Assembly (NCBI GenBank): GCA_030524135.1
Contig: JAUNHA010000022.1
Span: forward strand, 1-35,357
DNA: 35,357 bases
Source of the DNA: Eubacteriales bacterium
Lineage (GTDB): Bacteria > Bacillota > Clostridia > Lachnospirales > Lachnospiraceae
Direction: 5' to 3'
Positions 14,137 through 21,589 of this stretch are shown here, piece after piece. Numbering within the stretch: position 1 is the first letter of the stretch; each line of letters starts with the position of its first letter. The position numbers were made by a program, and so were the translations under genes. The notes under the pieces were generated by a model. It was given only the letters and a program-made list of their open reading frames with translations, was not told where the DNA came from and searched no databases.

Positions 14137-15147
14137 ATGGCACTTTTCGAAGGATACGAGAGAAGAATCAATAAGATAAATGAAGTCCTTAACTCATATG
14201 GAATTAAGGATATTGAAGAAGCAAGAAAGATCACGGAAGATGCAGGCCTTAACGTATACGATATGGTAAAGGGTGTGCAGCCGATCTGCTTTGAGAATGC
14301 ATGCTGGGCTTACATTACGGGCGCGGCAATCGCAATTAAGAAGGGCTGCAGAAATGCAGCGGATGCGGCAGCGGCGATCGGCGAAGGCCTTCAGGCCTTC
14401 TGCATTCCGGGATCCGTTGCGGACAACCGTAAGGTAGGTCTCGGGCACGGAAACCTCGGCAAGATGCTTCTGTCCGAGGAGACGGAGTGCTTCTGCTTCC
14501 TGGCAGGTCATGAGTCGTTCGCGGCGGCAGAGGGGGCGATCGGTATTGCAAACAATGCAAACAAGGTCCGTAAGAACCCGCTCCGCGTTATCCTGAACGG
14601 TCTTGGAAAGGATGCGGCAGTTATTATTTCCCGTATCAACGGCTTCACTTCCGTGGAGACGGAGTATGATCCGTATACCAATACCGTAAAGGAGATCTCC
14701 AGAACCGCATATTCAAACGGTCCGAGAGCAAAGGTCAACTGCTACGGCGCAAACTCCGTTCCGGAGGGCGTTGCGATCATGTGGAAGGAGAACGTGGACA
14801 TTTCCATCACCGGAAACTCCACGAACCCGACGCGTTTCCAGCATCCGGTAGCAGGTACCTATAAGAAGGAACGCATCGAGGCAGGGAAGAACTATTTCTC
14901 CGTTGCATCCGGCGGCGGAACGGGACGTACCCTGCACCCGGACAACATGGCTGCAGGACCGGCTTCCTACGGTATGACGGACACCCTGGGCCGTATGCAT
15001 TCCGACGCGCAGTTTGCGGGATCTTCTTCCGTACCGGCGCACGTTGAGATGATGGGCCTCATCGGCATGGGCAACAACCCGATGGTTGGTGCCACCGTTG
15101 CAGTGGCGGTTTCCGTACAGGAAGCTGCTCAGGCAGGAAAGTTCTAA
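14137..15147 (+). CDS. GGGtGRT-family protein, function unknown
   Basis: A 336-residue protein carrying GGGTGRT at residues 259-265, the motif that names this family of uncharacterised anaerobe proteins. Other striking stretches are GLGHGNLGKMLLSEETECFCFLAGHESFAAAEG, FAGSSSVPAHVEMMGLIGMGNNPMVGATVAVAV and many small-residue loops, giving a nucleotide- or cofactor-binding feel without a classical P-loop. Cysteines cluster in the first half (51, 56, 71, 89, 118, 120). There is no signal peptide or TM segment. GGAGG is about nine bases before ATG. It is paired with the IscU-like gene, so an Fe-S client or partner role is inferred. Confidence 0.85.
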   Translation: MALFEGYERRINKINEVLNSYGIKDIEEARKITEDAGLNVYDMVKGVQPICFENACWAYITGAAIAIKKGCRNAADAAAAIGEGLQAFCIPGSVADNRKVGLGHGNLGKMLLSEETECFCFLAGHESFAAAEGAIGIANNANKVRKNPLRVILNGLGKDAAVIISRINGFTSVETEYDPYTNTVKEISRTAYSNGPRAKVNCYGANSVPEGVAIMWKENVDISITGNSTNPTRFQHPVAGTYKKERIEAGKNYFSVASGGGTGRTLHPDNMAAGPASYGMTDTLGRMHSDAQFAGSSSVPAHVEMMGLIGMGNNPMVGATVAVAVSVQEAAQAGKF

Positions 15148-15209
15148 GCGGAAAATGAATTCAAATAAGACTTCCAGGGGCATGTAAAATATACCGGGAA
15201 GATACAGAG

Positions 15210-15239
15210 GGGAGAGCACCGTAATGTGCGCTCCCTTTT
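15210..15239 (+). terminator. Terminator of the GGGtGRT operon
   Basis: GGGAGAGCAC (15210-15219) pairs with GTGCGCTCCC (15226-15235) around a six-base loop, followed by TTTT. From here to 15420 the sequence is A/T-rich and I see nothing else. Confidence 0.8.
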
Positions 15240-15420
15240 GATATGGAAATTTGTATCATTTTTATATATGTATGTACGGTTATAAAAGCCATAATTATAA
15301 GTTATTAATCGGAATGGGTTCCAGAAGGATAAATTATAGAAAAGGCAAAAAACGGAGAAAATTTTATACATTTGGTATATTTTTTGAGAAAAATAAACGA
15401 TATATTTGTAAATATGACGG

Positions 15421-15449
15421 TTGACGACGGCACTTTGATTTGATAAACT
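15421..15449 (+). promoter_or_regulatory. Promoter of the T-box leader
   Basis: TTGACG (15421-15426), 17-base spacer, TAAACT (15444-15449). The predicted start near 15456 falls just before stem I of the T-box. Confidence 0.7.
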
Positions 15450-15455
15450 GTTGGC

Positions 15456-15736
15456 ACAATAAAGGCGATGACGAAGACGCCGGCAGAGTATGGTTTACAG
15501 AGAACCTGTGTTGCGCTGAGAGCAGGGGACCGGAGGCTGCCTAAGCTATCACTTCCGAGCCGGTACCCGAACACGAAAGTAAGTAGGCGTACACGCGAGG
15601 GCTGCGTTAGTGCCAAGGGCTTGTTGGAGCCTCAGAGTGGTACGGTGATGCCGTGCAATTTGAGTGGTACCGCGGAGTTGCGTATATGCAGCTTCGTCTC
15701 AAAGAAACTTAACTTTGGGACGGAGCTGTTTTTTGT
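15456..15736 (+). promoter_or_regulatory. T-box riboswitch, probably valine-specific
   Basis: Senses uncharged tRNA to allow readthrough into the lipoprotein gene. The base of stem I pairs ACGCC (15477-15481) with GGCGT (15586-15590). An AGTA bulge is on the 5' side (about 15486), and on the 3' side CGAAA is followed by GTA (15579-15581) and a purine, the usual specifier layout. The T-box proper is GAGTGGTACCGCGG (15662-15675). Its TGGT (15665-15668) needs a tRNA ending in ACCA. Valine tRNA has discriminator A; histidine (C) and serine (G) do not, which argues against CAC and AGT as specifiers. The terminator is CAGCTTCGTC.../...GACGGAGCTG (15689-15728) plus six T. Confidence 0.88.
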
Positions 15737-15827
15737 TGTCTGGAGGAAGAGAACAGCCCGGCGGTCACAAAACCGGTTCCGGCCCGCACTCGCAAAAAAA
15801 ATTTCTAGAACACGGGAGGAAAAAACA

Positions 15828-17084
15828 ATGAAGCACAGCATGAATGGAATGGCAACAGGAAACGGACAGAAGAATGCAGCAAAAAAGGCAGCGGTTTACA
15901 CGATGCTTGCTGCTGCGGCGGCAATGGCGGTGACCGGCTGCGGCGGTTCGTCAGCCGGCAGTGAAACAAGCGGAACGACAGCAGGCACGACAGCGGGAAC
16001 GGAAGCTTCCTCGGATGAGCTGATGTTTGTGCTCGGTGGAACGGGTCCTCTGACCGGCGCTACCGCGAACTATGGAAATGCAGTTAAATACGGAGAGCAG
16101 CTTGCTGTAGAAGAGATAAATGCAGCCGGCGGCATCAACGGCTATCAGATCAAATGGCTCTTTGAAGATGATGAAAATGATGCCGAGAAGGTGGTAAATG
16201 CATATAATGCACTCAGCGATCAGGGCATGCAGATCCTGGTGGGCGCAACGACTGCAGGACCGACGCTTGCGATCACCGCAAATACAGAGGATGATCATGT
16301 ATTCCAGATGGTGCCTTCCTCAACTGCGGCAGACGTAACAAAACCGGAAAATGTATTCCGTATGACCCTTTCAGGACCGGTACAGGGAGAAAAGGCTGCT
16401 GCTTATATCGCGGATCATCAGATGGCTCAGAAGGTCGGCGTGATCTATGACAGCTCCGATACCTATTCGGCGGATATCTACACACATTTCGCAAAGCAGG
16501 CGGAGGCATCCGGACTTGAGGTCGTGGATGTTGAGGCATACACGAACGAATCAAAGACCGATTTCAAGGCACAGCTTACAAAGCTTAAGGATGCAGGCGC
16601 GGAACTCGTGTTTATGCCGATCTATTATACGGAGGCGTCCCTGATCCTCCAGCAGGCAAAAGAGCTTAATTATGCGCCGCAGTTCTTCGGAGGCAGCGGC
16701 ATGGACGGTATCCTTGATATCCCGAATTTTGACAAGTCGGTAGCGGAAGACCTGATCCTTATCACGAGCTTTGCAGCGGATCCGGAAGATGCAGAGGCGA
16801 TGGAGTTCGTTAATACCTATAAGGAAAAGTTTGACGTGGCGCCGCTTCAGTTCTCGGCAGATGCATATGATTCGGTCTATGTAGTGAAAGCGGCAGCAGA
16901 AAAAGCAGGCCTCACCCCGGATATGGATCCGCAGGAAATGTGCGATAAGCTTATGCAGGCCATGACAGAGATCACATATTCCGGCCTTACCGGAAAGGAT
17001 GTAACATTTACGGCAGACGGAGAATCCCACAAGGATCTGACGGCAGTTGTGATCAAGGATGGCGAATATAACATCATGAAATAA
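15828..17084 (+). CDS. Branched-chain amino acid ABC transporter substrate-binding lipoprotein
   Basis: A 418-residue type I periplasmic-binding protein (LivJ/Peripla_BP_6 family). The N-terminal signal AAVYTMLAAAAAMAVTGC ends in a lipobox, so the mature protein would be lipid-anchored outside the membrane. A Gly/Ser/Thr linker follows, then FVLGGTGPLTGATANYG, EINAAGGINGY, LVGATTAGPTLAI and VGVIYDSSDTYSADI, typical ligand-cleft signatures. GGGAGGA is seven bases before ATG. No permease or ATPase gene follows in the window, and a terminator comes directly after, so it works with components elsewhere. Control by the T-box suggests valine-limited expression. Confidence 0.92.
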   Translation: MKHSMNGMATGNGQKNAAKKAAVYTMLAAAAAMAVTGCGGSSAGSETSGTTAGTTAGTEASSDELMFVLGGTGPLTGATANYGNAVKYGEQLAVEEINAAGGINGYQIKWLFEDDENDAEKVVNAYNALSDQGMQILVGATTAGPTLAITANTEDDHVFQMVPSSTAADVTKPENVFRMTLSGPVQGEKAAAYIADHQMAQKVGVIYDSSDTYSADIYTHFAKQAEASGLEVVDVEAYTNESKTDFKAQLTKLKDAGAELVFMPIYYTEASLILQQAKELNYAPQFFGGSGMDGILDIPNFDKSVAEDLILITSFAADPEDAEAMEFVNTYKEKFDVAPLQFSADAYDSVYVVKAAAEKAGLTPDMDPQEMCDKLMQAMTEITYSGLTGKDVTFTADGESHKDLTAVVIKDGEYNIMK

Positions 17085-17098
17085 TATCTATATGAAGG

Positions 17099-17197
17099 AA
17101 CAGCCCGGTGCCAGTGAAAGCGCCGGGCTGTTTTTCCCTGTATCCGTTTCGGTTTCTCCAACGAGAAACACCGCCGGGTTTGCAGCGGCGGTGTTTT
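17099..17197 (+). terminator. Two successive terminator hairpins
   Basis: The first is ACAGCCCGG/CCGGGCTGT plus TTTTT (17100-17135). The second, AAACACCGCCG/CGGCGGTGTTTT (17166-17197), ends in T and begins with A, so it could also stop traffic from the right. Confidence 0.85.
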
Positions 17198-17247
17198 CGG
17201 AAAAAATAACTATAATTATATCATTAGGTATAGGGAAATATTTTTTA

Positions 17248-17283
17248 GTTAGCTTTAACTAACTGACGTTAGTATATACTAAC
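17248..17283. promoter_or_regulatory. Tandem palindromic operators GTTAG-N6-CTAAC
   Basis: Two copies lie at 17248-17263 and 17268-17283. The second (spacer TATATA) is a perfect 16-bp palindrome. Their centres are 20 bases apart, two helical turns, as expected for two dimers on one DNA face. The site is about 160 bases upstream of the likely ppdK -10. No cognate regulator is identifiable in the window. Confidence 0.6.
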
Positions 17284-17389
17284 CTATACGATCTGTCAAC
17301 AACTTTTTTTATTTTTTTCAAATTTTTTTTCACCGGCCTTTGGGATGGTTTCACCTGGCTTTTTATCCTTTTTTTAAATTCTCCCCAAA

Positions 17390-17407
17390 TTGTTAAATTA
17401 ATAACAA
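17390..17407. promoter_or_regulatory. Rex-like redox operator upstream of ppdK
   Basis: TTGTTAA, ATTA, ATAACAA: matches the Rex consensus TTGTTAA-N4-TTAACAA at 13 of 14 fixed positions. Rex represses fermentation and reductant-handling genes when NADH is low. It lies about 40 bases upstream of the ppdK -10. Confidence 0.6.
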
Positions 17408-17422
17408 ATTGTTGTTTTGTAC

Positions 17423-17451
17423 TTTATTTTGTACATCAGATGTGATACAAT
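17423..17451 (+). promoter_or_regulatory. ppdK promoter
   Basis: TGA-TACAAT (17443-17451) is an extended -10; the -35 TTTATT (17423-17428), 17 bases earlier, is weak. Two TTGTAC direct repeats lie at 17418 and 17430 within it. The leader is about 95 bases. Confidence 0.55.
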
Positions 17452-17550
17452 GAAACACAGTATCCGGGTTCAGTTTGTGCAAAATAACAGCCCGCCGGTA
17501 CGAACAGGTGTGTTCAAACAAATTTATATATTTCAAGGAGGTAGTGAAGC

Positions 17551-20187
17551 ATGTCACAGAAATGGGTGTATATGTTTAAAGAGGGCAATGCAGAGATGCG
17601 TAACCTTCTCGGAGGCAAAGGCGCAAACCTTGCGGAGATGACCATTCTCGGTCTCCCGATCCCGCAGGGATTTACCGTTACGACGGAAGCCTGCACGGAT
17701 TATTATACGCAGGGCGGAAAGATTTCCGACGAGATTCAGGGACAGATTTTTGAAGCGCTTCGGCAGCTTGAGGAAATCAACGGCAAGAAGTTCGGTGACA
17801 ATGCGGATCCGCTTCTTGTATCGGTCCGTTCCGGTGCGCGCGCGTCCATGCCGGGCATGATGGATACGATTCTTAACCTTGGCCTTAACGACGTGGCGGT
17901 AGAGGGCTTTGCAAAGAAGACGGGTAATCCGCGTTTTGCGTATGATTCATACAGAAGATTTATCCAGATGTTCTCCGATGTTGTAATGGAGATTCCGAAG
18001 TCTACCTTTGAGAAGATAATTGATGAAGTTAAAGAAGAAAAAAACGTAAAGTTTGACATCGAGCTCGATGCGGACGATATGAAGACGCTTATCACCCGTT
18101 TCAAGGAATATTATAAGGAACAGAAGGGAACAGAATTCCCGCAGGATCCGAAGGAGCAGCTCATGGAAGCGGTGAAGGCAGTATTCCGCTCCTGGAATAA
18201 TCCGCGTGCGATCGTATACCGCCGCATGAACGATATTCCGGGCGACTGGGGCACTGCAGTCAATGTTCAGACCATGGTATTCGGAAACATGGGCAATACC
18301 TCGGGAACCGGCGTTGCATTTACGAGAAACCCGTCCACGGGTGCGACCGGAATCTACGGCGAGTATCTGATCAATGCGCAGGGTGAGGACGTTGTAGCCG
18401 GCGTTCGTACGCCGCAGCCGATCTCGAAGCTCGAGGAGGATCTGCCGGAATGCTATAAGGAGTTCATGGAACTCGCAATGAAGCTCGAGAATCATTACCG
18501 TGATATGCAGGACATGGAGTTTACCATTCAGGAAGGAAAGCTGTTCTTCCTGCAGACCCGTAACGGAAAGAGAACCGCTCCGGCAGCGATCAAGATCGCG
18601 TGTGATCTCGTTGACGAGGGTAAGATCACGCCGGAGGAGGCTGTATGCCGTATCGACGCAAAATCTCTTGATCAGCTTCTGCATCCGACCTTTGAGCCGG
18701 CAGCTCTCAAGGCAGGCACCGTGATCGGTTCCGCACTTCCGGCATCTCCGGGCGCTGCTGCAGGTAAGGTGTATTTCACCGCTGATGAGGCAAAGGCTGC
18801 CCATGAAAAGGGCGAGCGAGTGATCCTCGTAAGACTTGAGACATCTCCTGAGGATATCGAGGGTATGCATGCCTCCGAGGGTATCCTGACTGTCCGCGGC
18901 GGTATGACCTCTCATGCTGCAGTCGTGGCAAGAGGTATGGGAACCTGCTGTGTATCGGGCTGCGGCGAGATCAAGATCGATGAGGAAAAGAAGGTATTTG
19001 AGCTCGGCGGACATACCTATCATGAGGGAGATTACATCTCTCTTGATGGTTCAACCGGAAAGATCTATGACGGCGACATCAAGACTCAGGACGCGGTAGT
19101 CGGCGGCGATTTCAAGCGTATTATGGACTGGGCGGATCAGTACAGAGAGCTTGGCGTGCGCACGAACTCCGATACGCCGAAAGATACGGAGAATGCAGTC
19201 AGCCTCGGCGCTGAGGGCATCGGCCTCTGCCGTACCGAGCATATGTTCTTTGAGCCGGATCGTATCCCGAAGATCAGAAAGATGATTCTCTCTGAGACCG
19301 TAGAGGCGCGCGAGGCGGCGCTTAACGAGCTGCTTCCGTTCCAGAAGGGCGATTTTAAGGCGATGTACAAGACCCTCGAGGGAAGACCGATGACAGTTCG
19401 TTACATCGATCCGCCGCTTCACGAGTTTGTTCCGAAGACTGAGGAGGAGATCGCTGAGCTTGCAAAGGATATGGGCCTCAGCGTTGAGCATGTTAAGGAA
19501 GTCTGCGACAGCCTGCACGAGTTCAACCCGATGATGGGACACCGCGGCTGCCGTCTGTGCGTGACCTATCCGGAGATCGCAAAGATGCAGACGAGAGCGG
19601 TCATGGAGGCTGCGATCGAGGTAGCGGAAGAGACCGGAAAGGAGATCGTTCCGGAGATCATGATCCCGCTCGTAGGTGAGGTAAAGGAGCTTAAGTTTGT
19701 CAAGGATGTGGTCGTAGAGACCGCAGAGGCAGTCAAGAAGGAAAAGGGATCCGACATGCAGTATCACATTGGTACGATGATCGAGATTCCGCGTGCGGCA
19801 CTTATGGCAGGCGATATTGCGAAGGAAGCGGAGTTCTTCTCCTTCGGTACGAATGACCTGACCCAGATGACCTTTGGCTTCTCCCGTGATGATGCAGGCA
19901 AGTTCCTGGATGCATACTACAAGGCAAAGATCTATGAGTTTGATCCGTTTGCAAAGCTCGATCAGGCAGGTGTCGGCCAGCTGGTTAAGATGGCCGTTGA
20001 AAACGGAAGAAAGACCCGTCCGGACCTCAAGTGCGGTATCTGCGGAGAGCATGGCGGTGATCCGTCTACCGTAGAGTTCTGCGACAGCGTAGGCCTTAAC
20101 TATGTGTCCTGCTCGCCGTTCCGTGTGCCGATCGCGAGACTTGCGGCGGCTCAGGCAGCGCTCCACAGAAAAGGAATCGTTAAATAA
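17551..20187 (+). CDS. ppdK: Pyruvate, phosphate dikinase
   Basis: This 878-residue enzyme interconverts pyruvate, ATP and phosphate with PEP, AMP and pyrophosphate, and in many Clostridia serves PPi-linked glycolysis or gluconeogenesis. The N-terminal ATP-grasp begins WVYMFKEGNAEMRNLLGGKGANLAEM. The phosphohistidine domain carries the catalytic His in GGMTSHAAVVARGMG (about residues 450-465). The C-terminal PEP/pyruvate barrel includes EGIGLCRTEHMFF, MGHRGCRL and CGICGEHGGDPSTV with the catalytic Cys. The length is standard. AAGGAGG lies nine bases before ATG. No PPDK regulatory protein gene is adjacent. Upstream operators suggest redox control. Confidence 0.97.
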   Translation: MSQKWVYMFKEGNAEMRNLLGGKGANLAEMTILGLPIPQGFTVTTEACTDYYTQGGKISDEIQGQIFEALRQLEEINGKKFGDNADPLLVSVRSGARASMPGMMDTILNLGLNDVAVEGFAKKTGNPRFAYDSYRRFIQMFSDVVMEIPKSTFEKIIDEVKEEKNVKFDIELDADDMKTLITRFKEYYKEQKGTEFPQDPKEQLMEAVKAVFRSWNNPRAIVYRRMNDIPGDWGTAVNVQTMVFGNMGNTSGTGVAFTRNPSTGATGIYGEYLINAQGEDVVAGVRTPQPISKLEEDLPECYKEFMELAMKLENHYRDMQDMEFTIQEGKLFFLQTRNGKRTAPAAIKIACDLVDEGKITPEEAVCRIDAKSLDQLLHPTFEPAALKAGTVIGSALPASPGAAAGKVYFTADEAKAAHEKGERVILVRLETSPEDIEGMHASEGILTVRGGMTSHAAVVARGMGTCCVSGCGEIKIDEEKKVFELGGHTYHEGDYISLDGSTGKIYDGDIKTQDAVVGGDFKRIMDWADQYRELGVRTNSDTPKDTENAVSLGAEGIGLCRTEHMFFEPDRIPKIRKMILSETVEAREAALNELLPFQKGDFKAMYKTLEGRPMTVRYIDPPLHEFVPKTEEEIAELAKDMGLSVEHVKEVCDSLHEFNPMMGHRGCRLCVTYPEIAKMQTRAVMEAAIEVAEETGKEIVPEIMIPLVGEVKELKFVKDVVVETAEAVKKEKGSDMQYHIGTMIEIPRAALMAGDIAKEAEFFSFGTNDLTQMTFGFSRDDAGKFLDAYYKAKIYEFDPFAKLDQAGVGQLVKMAVENGRKTRPDLKCGICGEHGGDPSTVEFCDSVGLNYVSCSPFRVPIARLAAAQAALHRKGIVK

Positions 20188-20190
20188 ATA

Positions 20191-20316
20191 AGTCCCGCAG
20201 GGGACACCATATGCCGTGAACTACCCGGCACAAACCCCGTAAGGGGATCCCATTATGCACGGGAAAGATGTGCAATAATAAGGAAAAGAGGAGGCTTTTG
20301 GGCTTCCTCTTTTTTG
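20191..20316 (+). terminator. Hairpin cluster and terminator after ppdK
   Basis: Small hairpins GTCCC/GGGAC (20191-20204), TGCCG/CGGCA and CCCC/GGGG precede a terminator, AAAAGAGGA/TCCTCTTTT with a T run (20283-20316). The small hairpins may protect the ppdK 3' end; I see no riboswitch pattern. Confidence 0.7.
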
Positions 20317-20421
20317 TCTCCCTTTTTATCGTTTGATATATCCGCGTACCCCAGGCAGGCTTTCGGAGGGCAAACTCCTTCAAAATCATTTAAGTGTTTC
20401 AAAATTAAACAGTATATTTTC

Positions 20422-20449
20422 TTGTCTGAAGCAGGGATCTGTTTATAAT
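20422..20449 (+). promoter_or_regulatory. Promoter of the ECF/kinase operon
   Basis: TTGTCT (20422-20427), 16-base spacer, TATAAT (20444-20449). The 58-base leader contains a GCGGA/TCCGC hairpin followed by CTTTTT (about 20459-20496), a possible attenuator. Confidence 0.7.
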
Positions 20450-20508
20450 AAAAATGAGGCGGAGCGTACATGCGTGCGTCCGCTATCTTTTTATGTAGAG
20501 GTATTCCT

Positions 20509-21024
20509 ATGTCAAATGCAAAAAAACTGAGCATTTCCGCACTCTGTCTTGCGCTCTGCATGGTTCTGCCTTTTTTTACAGGACAGATCCCTGAGATCGG
20601 AAATATGCTTTCTCCAATGCACATTCCGGTATTTCTCTGCGGTTTTCTCGCAGGACCTTTCTATGGAGCCGCGGTAGGATTTATCGCGCCGTTTCTGCGC
20701 TACATGCTGTTTCATATGCCGCCGCTTATGCCGACCGGTACGGCTATGGCGTTTGAGATGCTGACTTACGGTCTGGTGACGGGGATTCTGTATCCGTTTT
20801 TCCGCGGAAAAACGGCAGCGATGTACGTTGCGCTTATTGCGGCGATGCTTGCGGGAAGAGCGGTCTGGGGCGTTGTGTCTCTGGTGCTGTACGGCGTGCA
20901 GGGCAATTCCTTTACCTTTGCGATGTTCCTTGCCGGCGCATTTCTGAATGCGGTACCTGCGATCATTCTGCACATCCTCATCGTGCCGCCGCTTGTAAAG
21001 GCATTGCAGAAAGCAGGGGTTTAA
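20509..21024 (+). CDS. ECF transporter S component
   Basis: A 171-residue integral membrane protein with about six hydrophobic segments. It starts with MSNAKKLSISALCLALCMVLP and carries LSPMHIPVFLCGFLAGPFYGAAVGFIAPFLRY, the usual loop-1 and TM2-3 pattern of ECF vitamin-binding subunits. The AxxxA helix that docks on EcfT is approximated near the N-terminus. It would pair with a shared EcfA/EcfT module elsewhere. AGAGG is seven bases before ATG 20509. The kinase gene starts one base after its stop, so the substrate is probably phosphorylated on entry, as for thiamine precursors, pyridoxal or pantothenate. The actual vitamin is not identified. Confidence 0.82.
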   Translation: MSNAKKLSISALCLALCMVLPFFTGQIPEIGNMLSPMHIPVFLCGFLAGPFYGAAVGFIAPFLRYMLFHMPPLMPTGTAMAFEMLTYGLVTGILYPFFRGKTAAMYVALIAAMLAGRAVWGVVSLVLYGVQGNSFTFAMFLAGAFLNAVPAIILHILIVPPLVKALQKAGV

Positions 21025-21025
21025 A

Positions 21026-21589
21026 ATGGAGGTGACAGGACCGGGCAATATCCGTCCGGCAGTCATCGCGATCGACGGCATGTGCGGCGCGGGCAAATCT
21101 TTTTTTGCGCAAACGCTGAAGGAACGCCTCGGTGCTGCGGTCATTCACATGGATGATTTTTTTCTGCCGCCGGAGCTTCGGACAGAGGCGCGCAGGGCAG
21201 AGCCTGGCGGAAATGTGGACTACGGGCGTTTCCTTACGGAAGTCATAGAACCGCTTCGGCGTATGCGGGAAAAAGGAGTACCGGAAGCGTTTTCCTACCG
21301 GCGTTTTGACTGCTCCCGTATGGCGTTTTCGGAAGAAGCGGTATTGCTGCCTGCGGCAGAGCTCTTCGTGGTCGAAGGCTCCTACAGTCTGAGAGAGGAA
21401 TTCTGCCAGGTATACGATCTTAAGATCTTCCTGCGCTGTTCAGAAGAAACGCAGAAGGCGCGCATCATAGAGCGGAACGGAGCAGAGCGCTATGAGGACT
21501 TTCGTGATCTGTGGATCCCGCTCGAAGAGGCGTATTTTAAGGCGCTTCATGTTCCGGAGCGTGCGGATCTTGTGCTGGGGACGGATTAG
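21026..21589 (+). CDS. Uridine kinase-like P-loop kinase
   Basis: A 187-residue P-loop kinase related to uridine kinase and pantothenate kinase CoaA. The Walker A is GMCGAGKS (18-25). MDDFFLPPE follows the first strand (Asp pair that contacts substrate in this family), and VVEGSYSL gives Walker B. YRRFDCSRMAF is a substrate-side loop. The GTG/ATG start is ATG 21026, with AGCAGGGG about six bases upstream inside the previous gene. Coupling to an ECF S component suggests metabolic trapping of an imported cofactor precursor. The 3' end overlaps the convergent regulator gene by 53 bases. Confidence 0.82.
   Translation: MEVTGPGNIRPAVIAIDGMCGAGKSFFAQTLKERLGAAVIHMDDFFLPPELRTEARRAEPGGNVDYGRFLTEVIEPLRRMREKGVPEAFSYRRFDCSRMAFSEEAVLLPAAELFVVEGSYSLREEFCQVYDLKIFLRCSEETQKARIIERNGAERYEDFRDLWIPLEEAYFKALHVPERADLVLGTD

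Noticed and set aside
15571-15583. CAC (His) or AGT (Ser) as the T-box specifier
   Set aside because: The TGGT bulge needs a tRNA discriminator A; His has C and Ser has G. GTA also fits the loop position and the transporter.
19051-20166. Large minus-strand frame in ppdK
   Set aside because: It is antisense to a certain gene, a codon-bias shadow of the regular third-base pattern.
20191-20282. Riboswitch between ppdK and the ECF gene
   Set aside because: The hairpins are short and precede a terminator, while the ECF gene has its own promoter at 20422.
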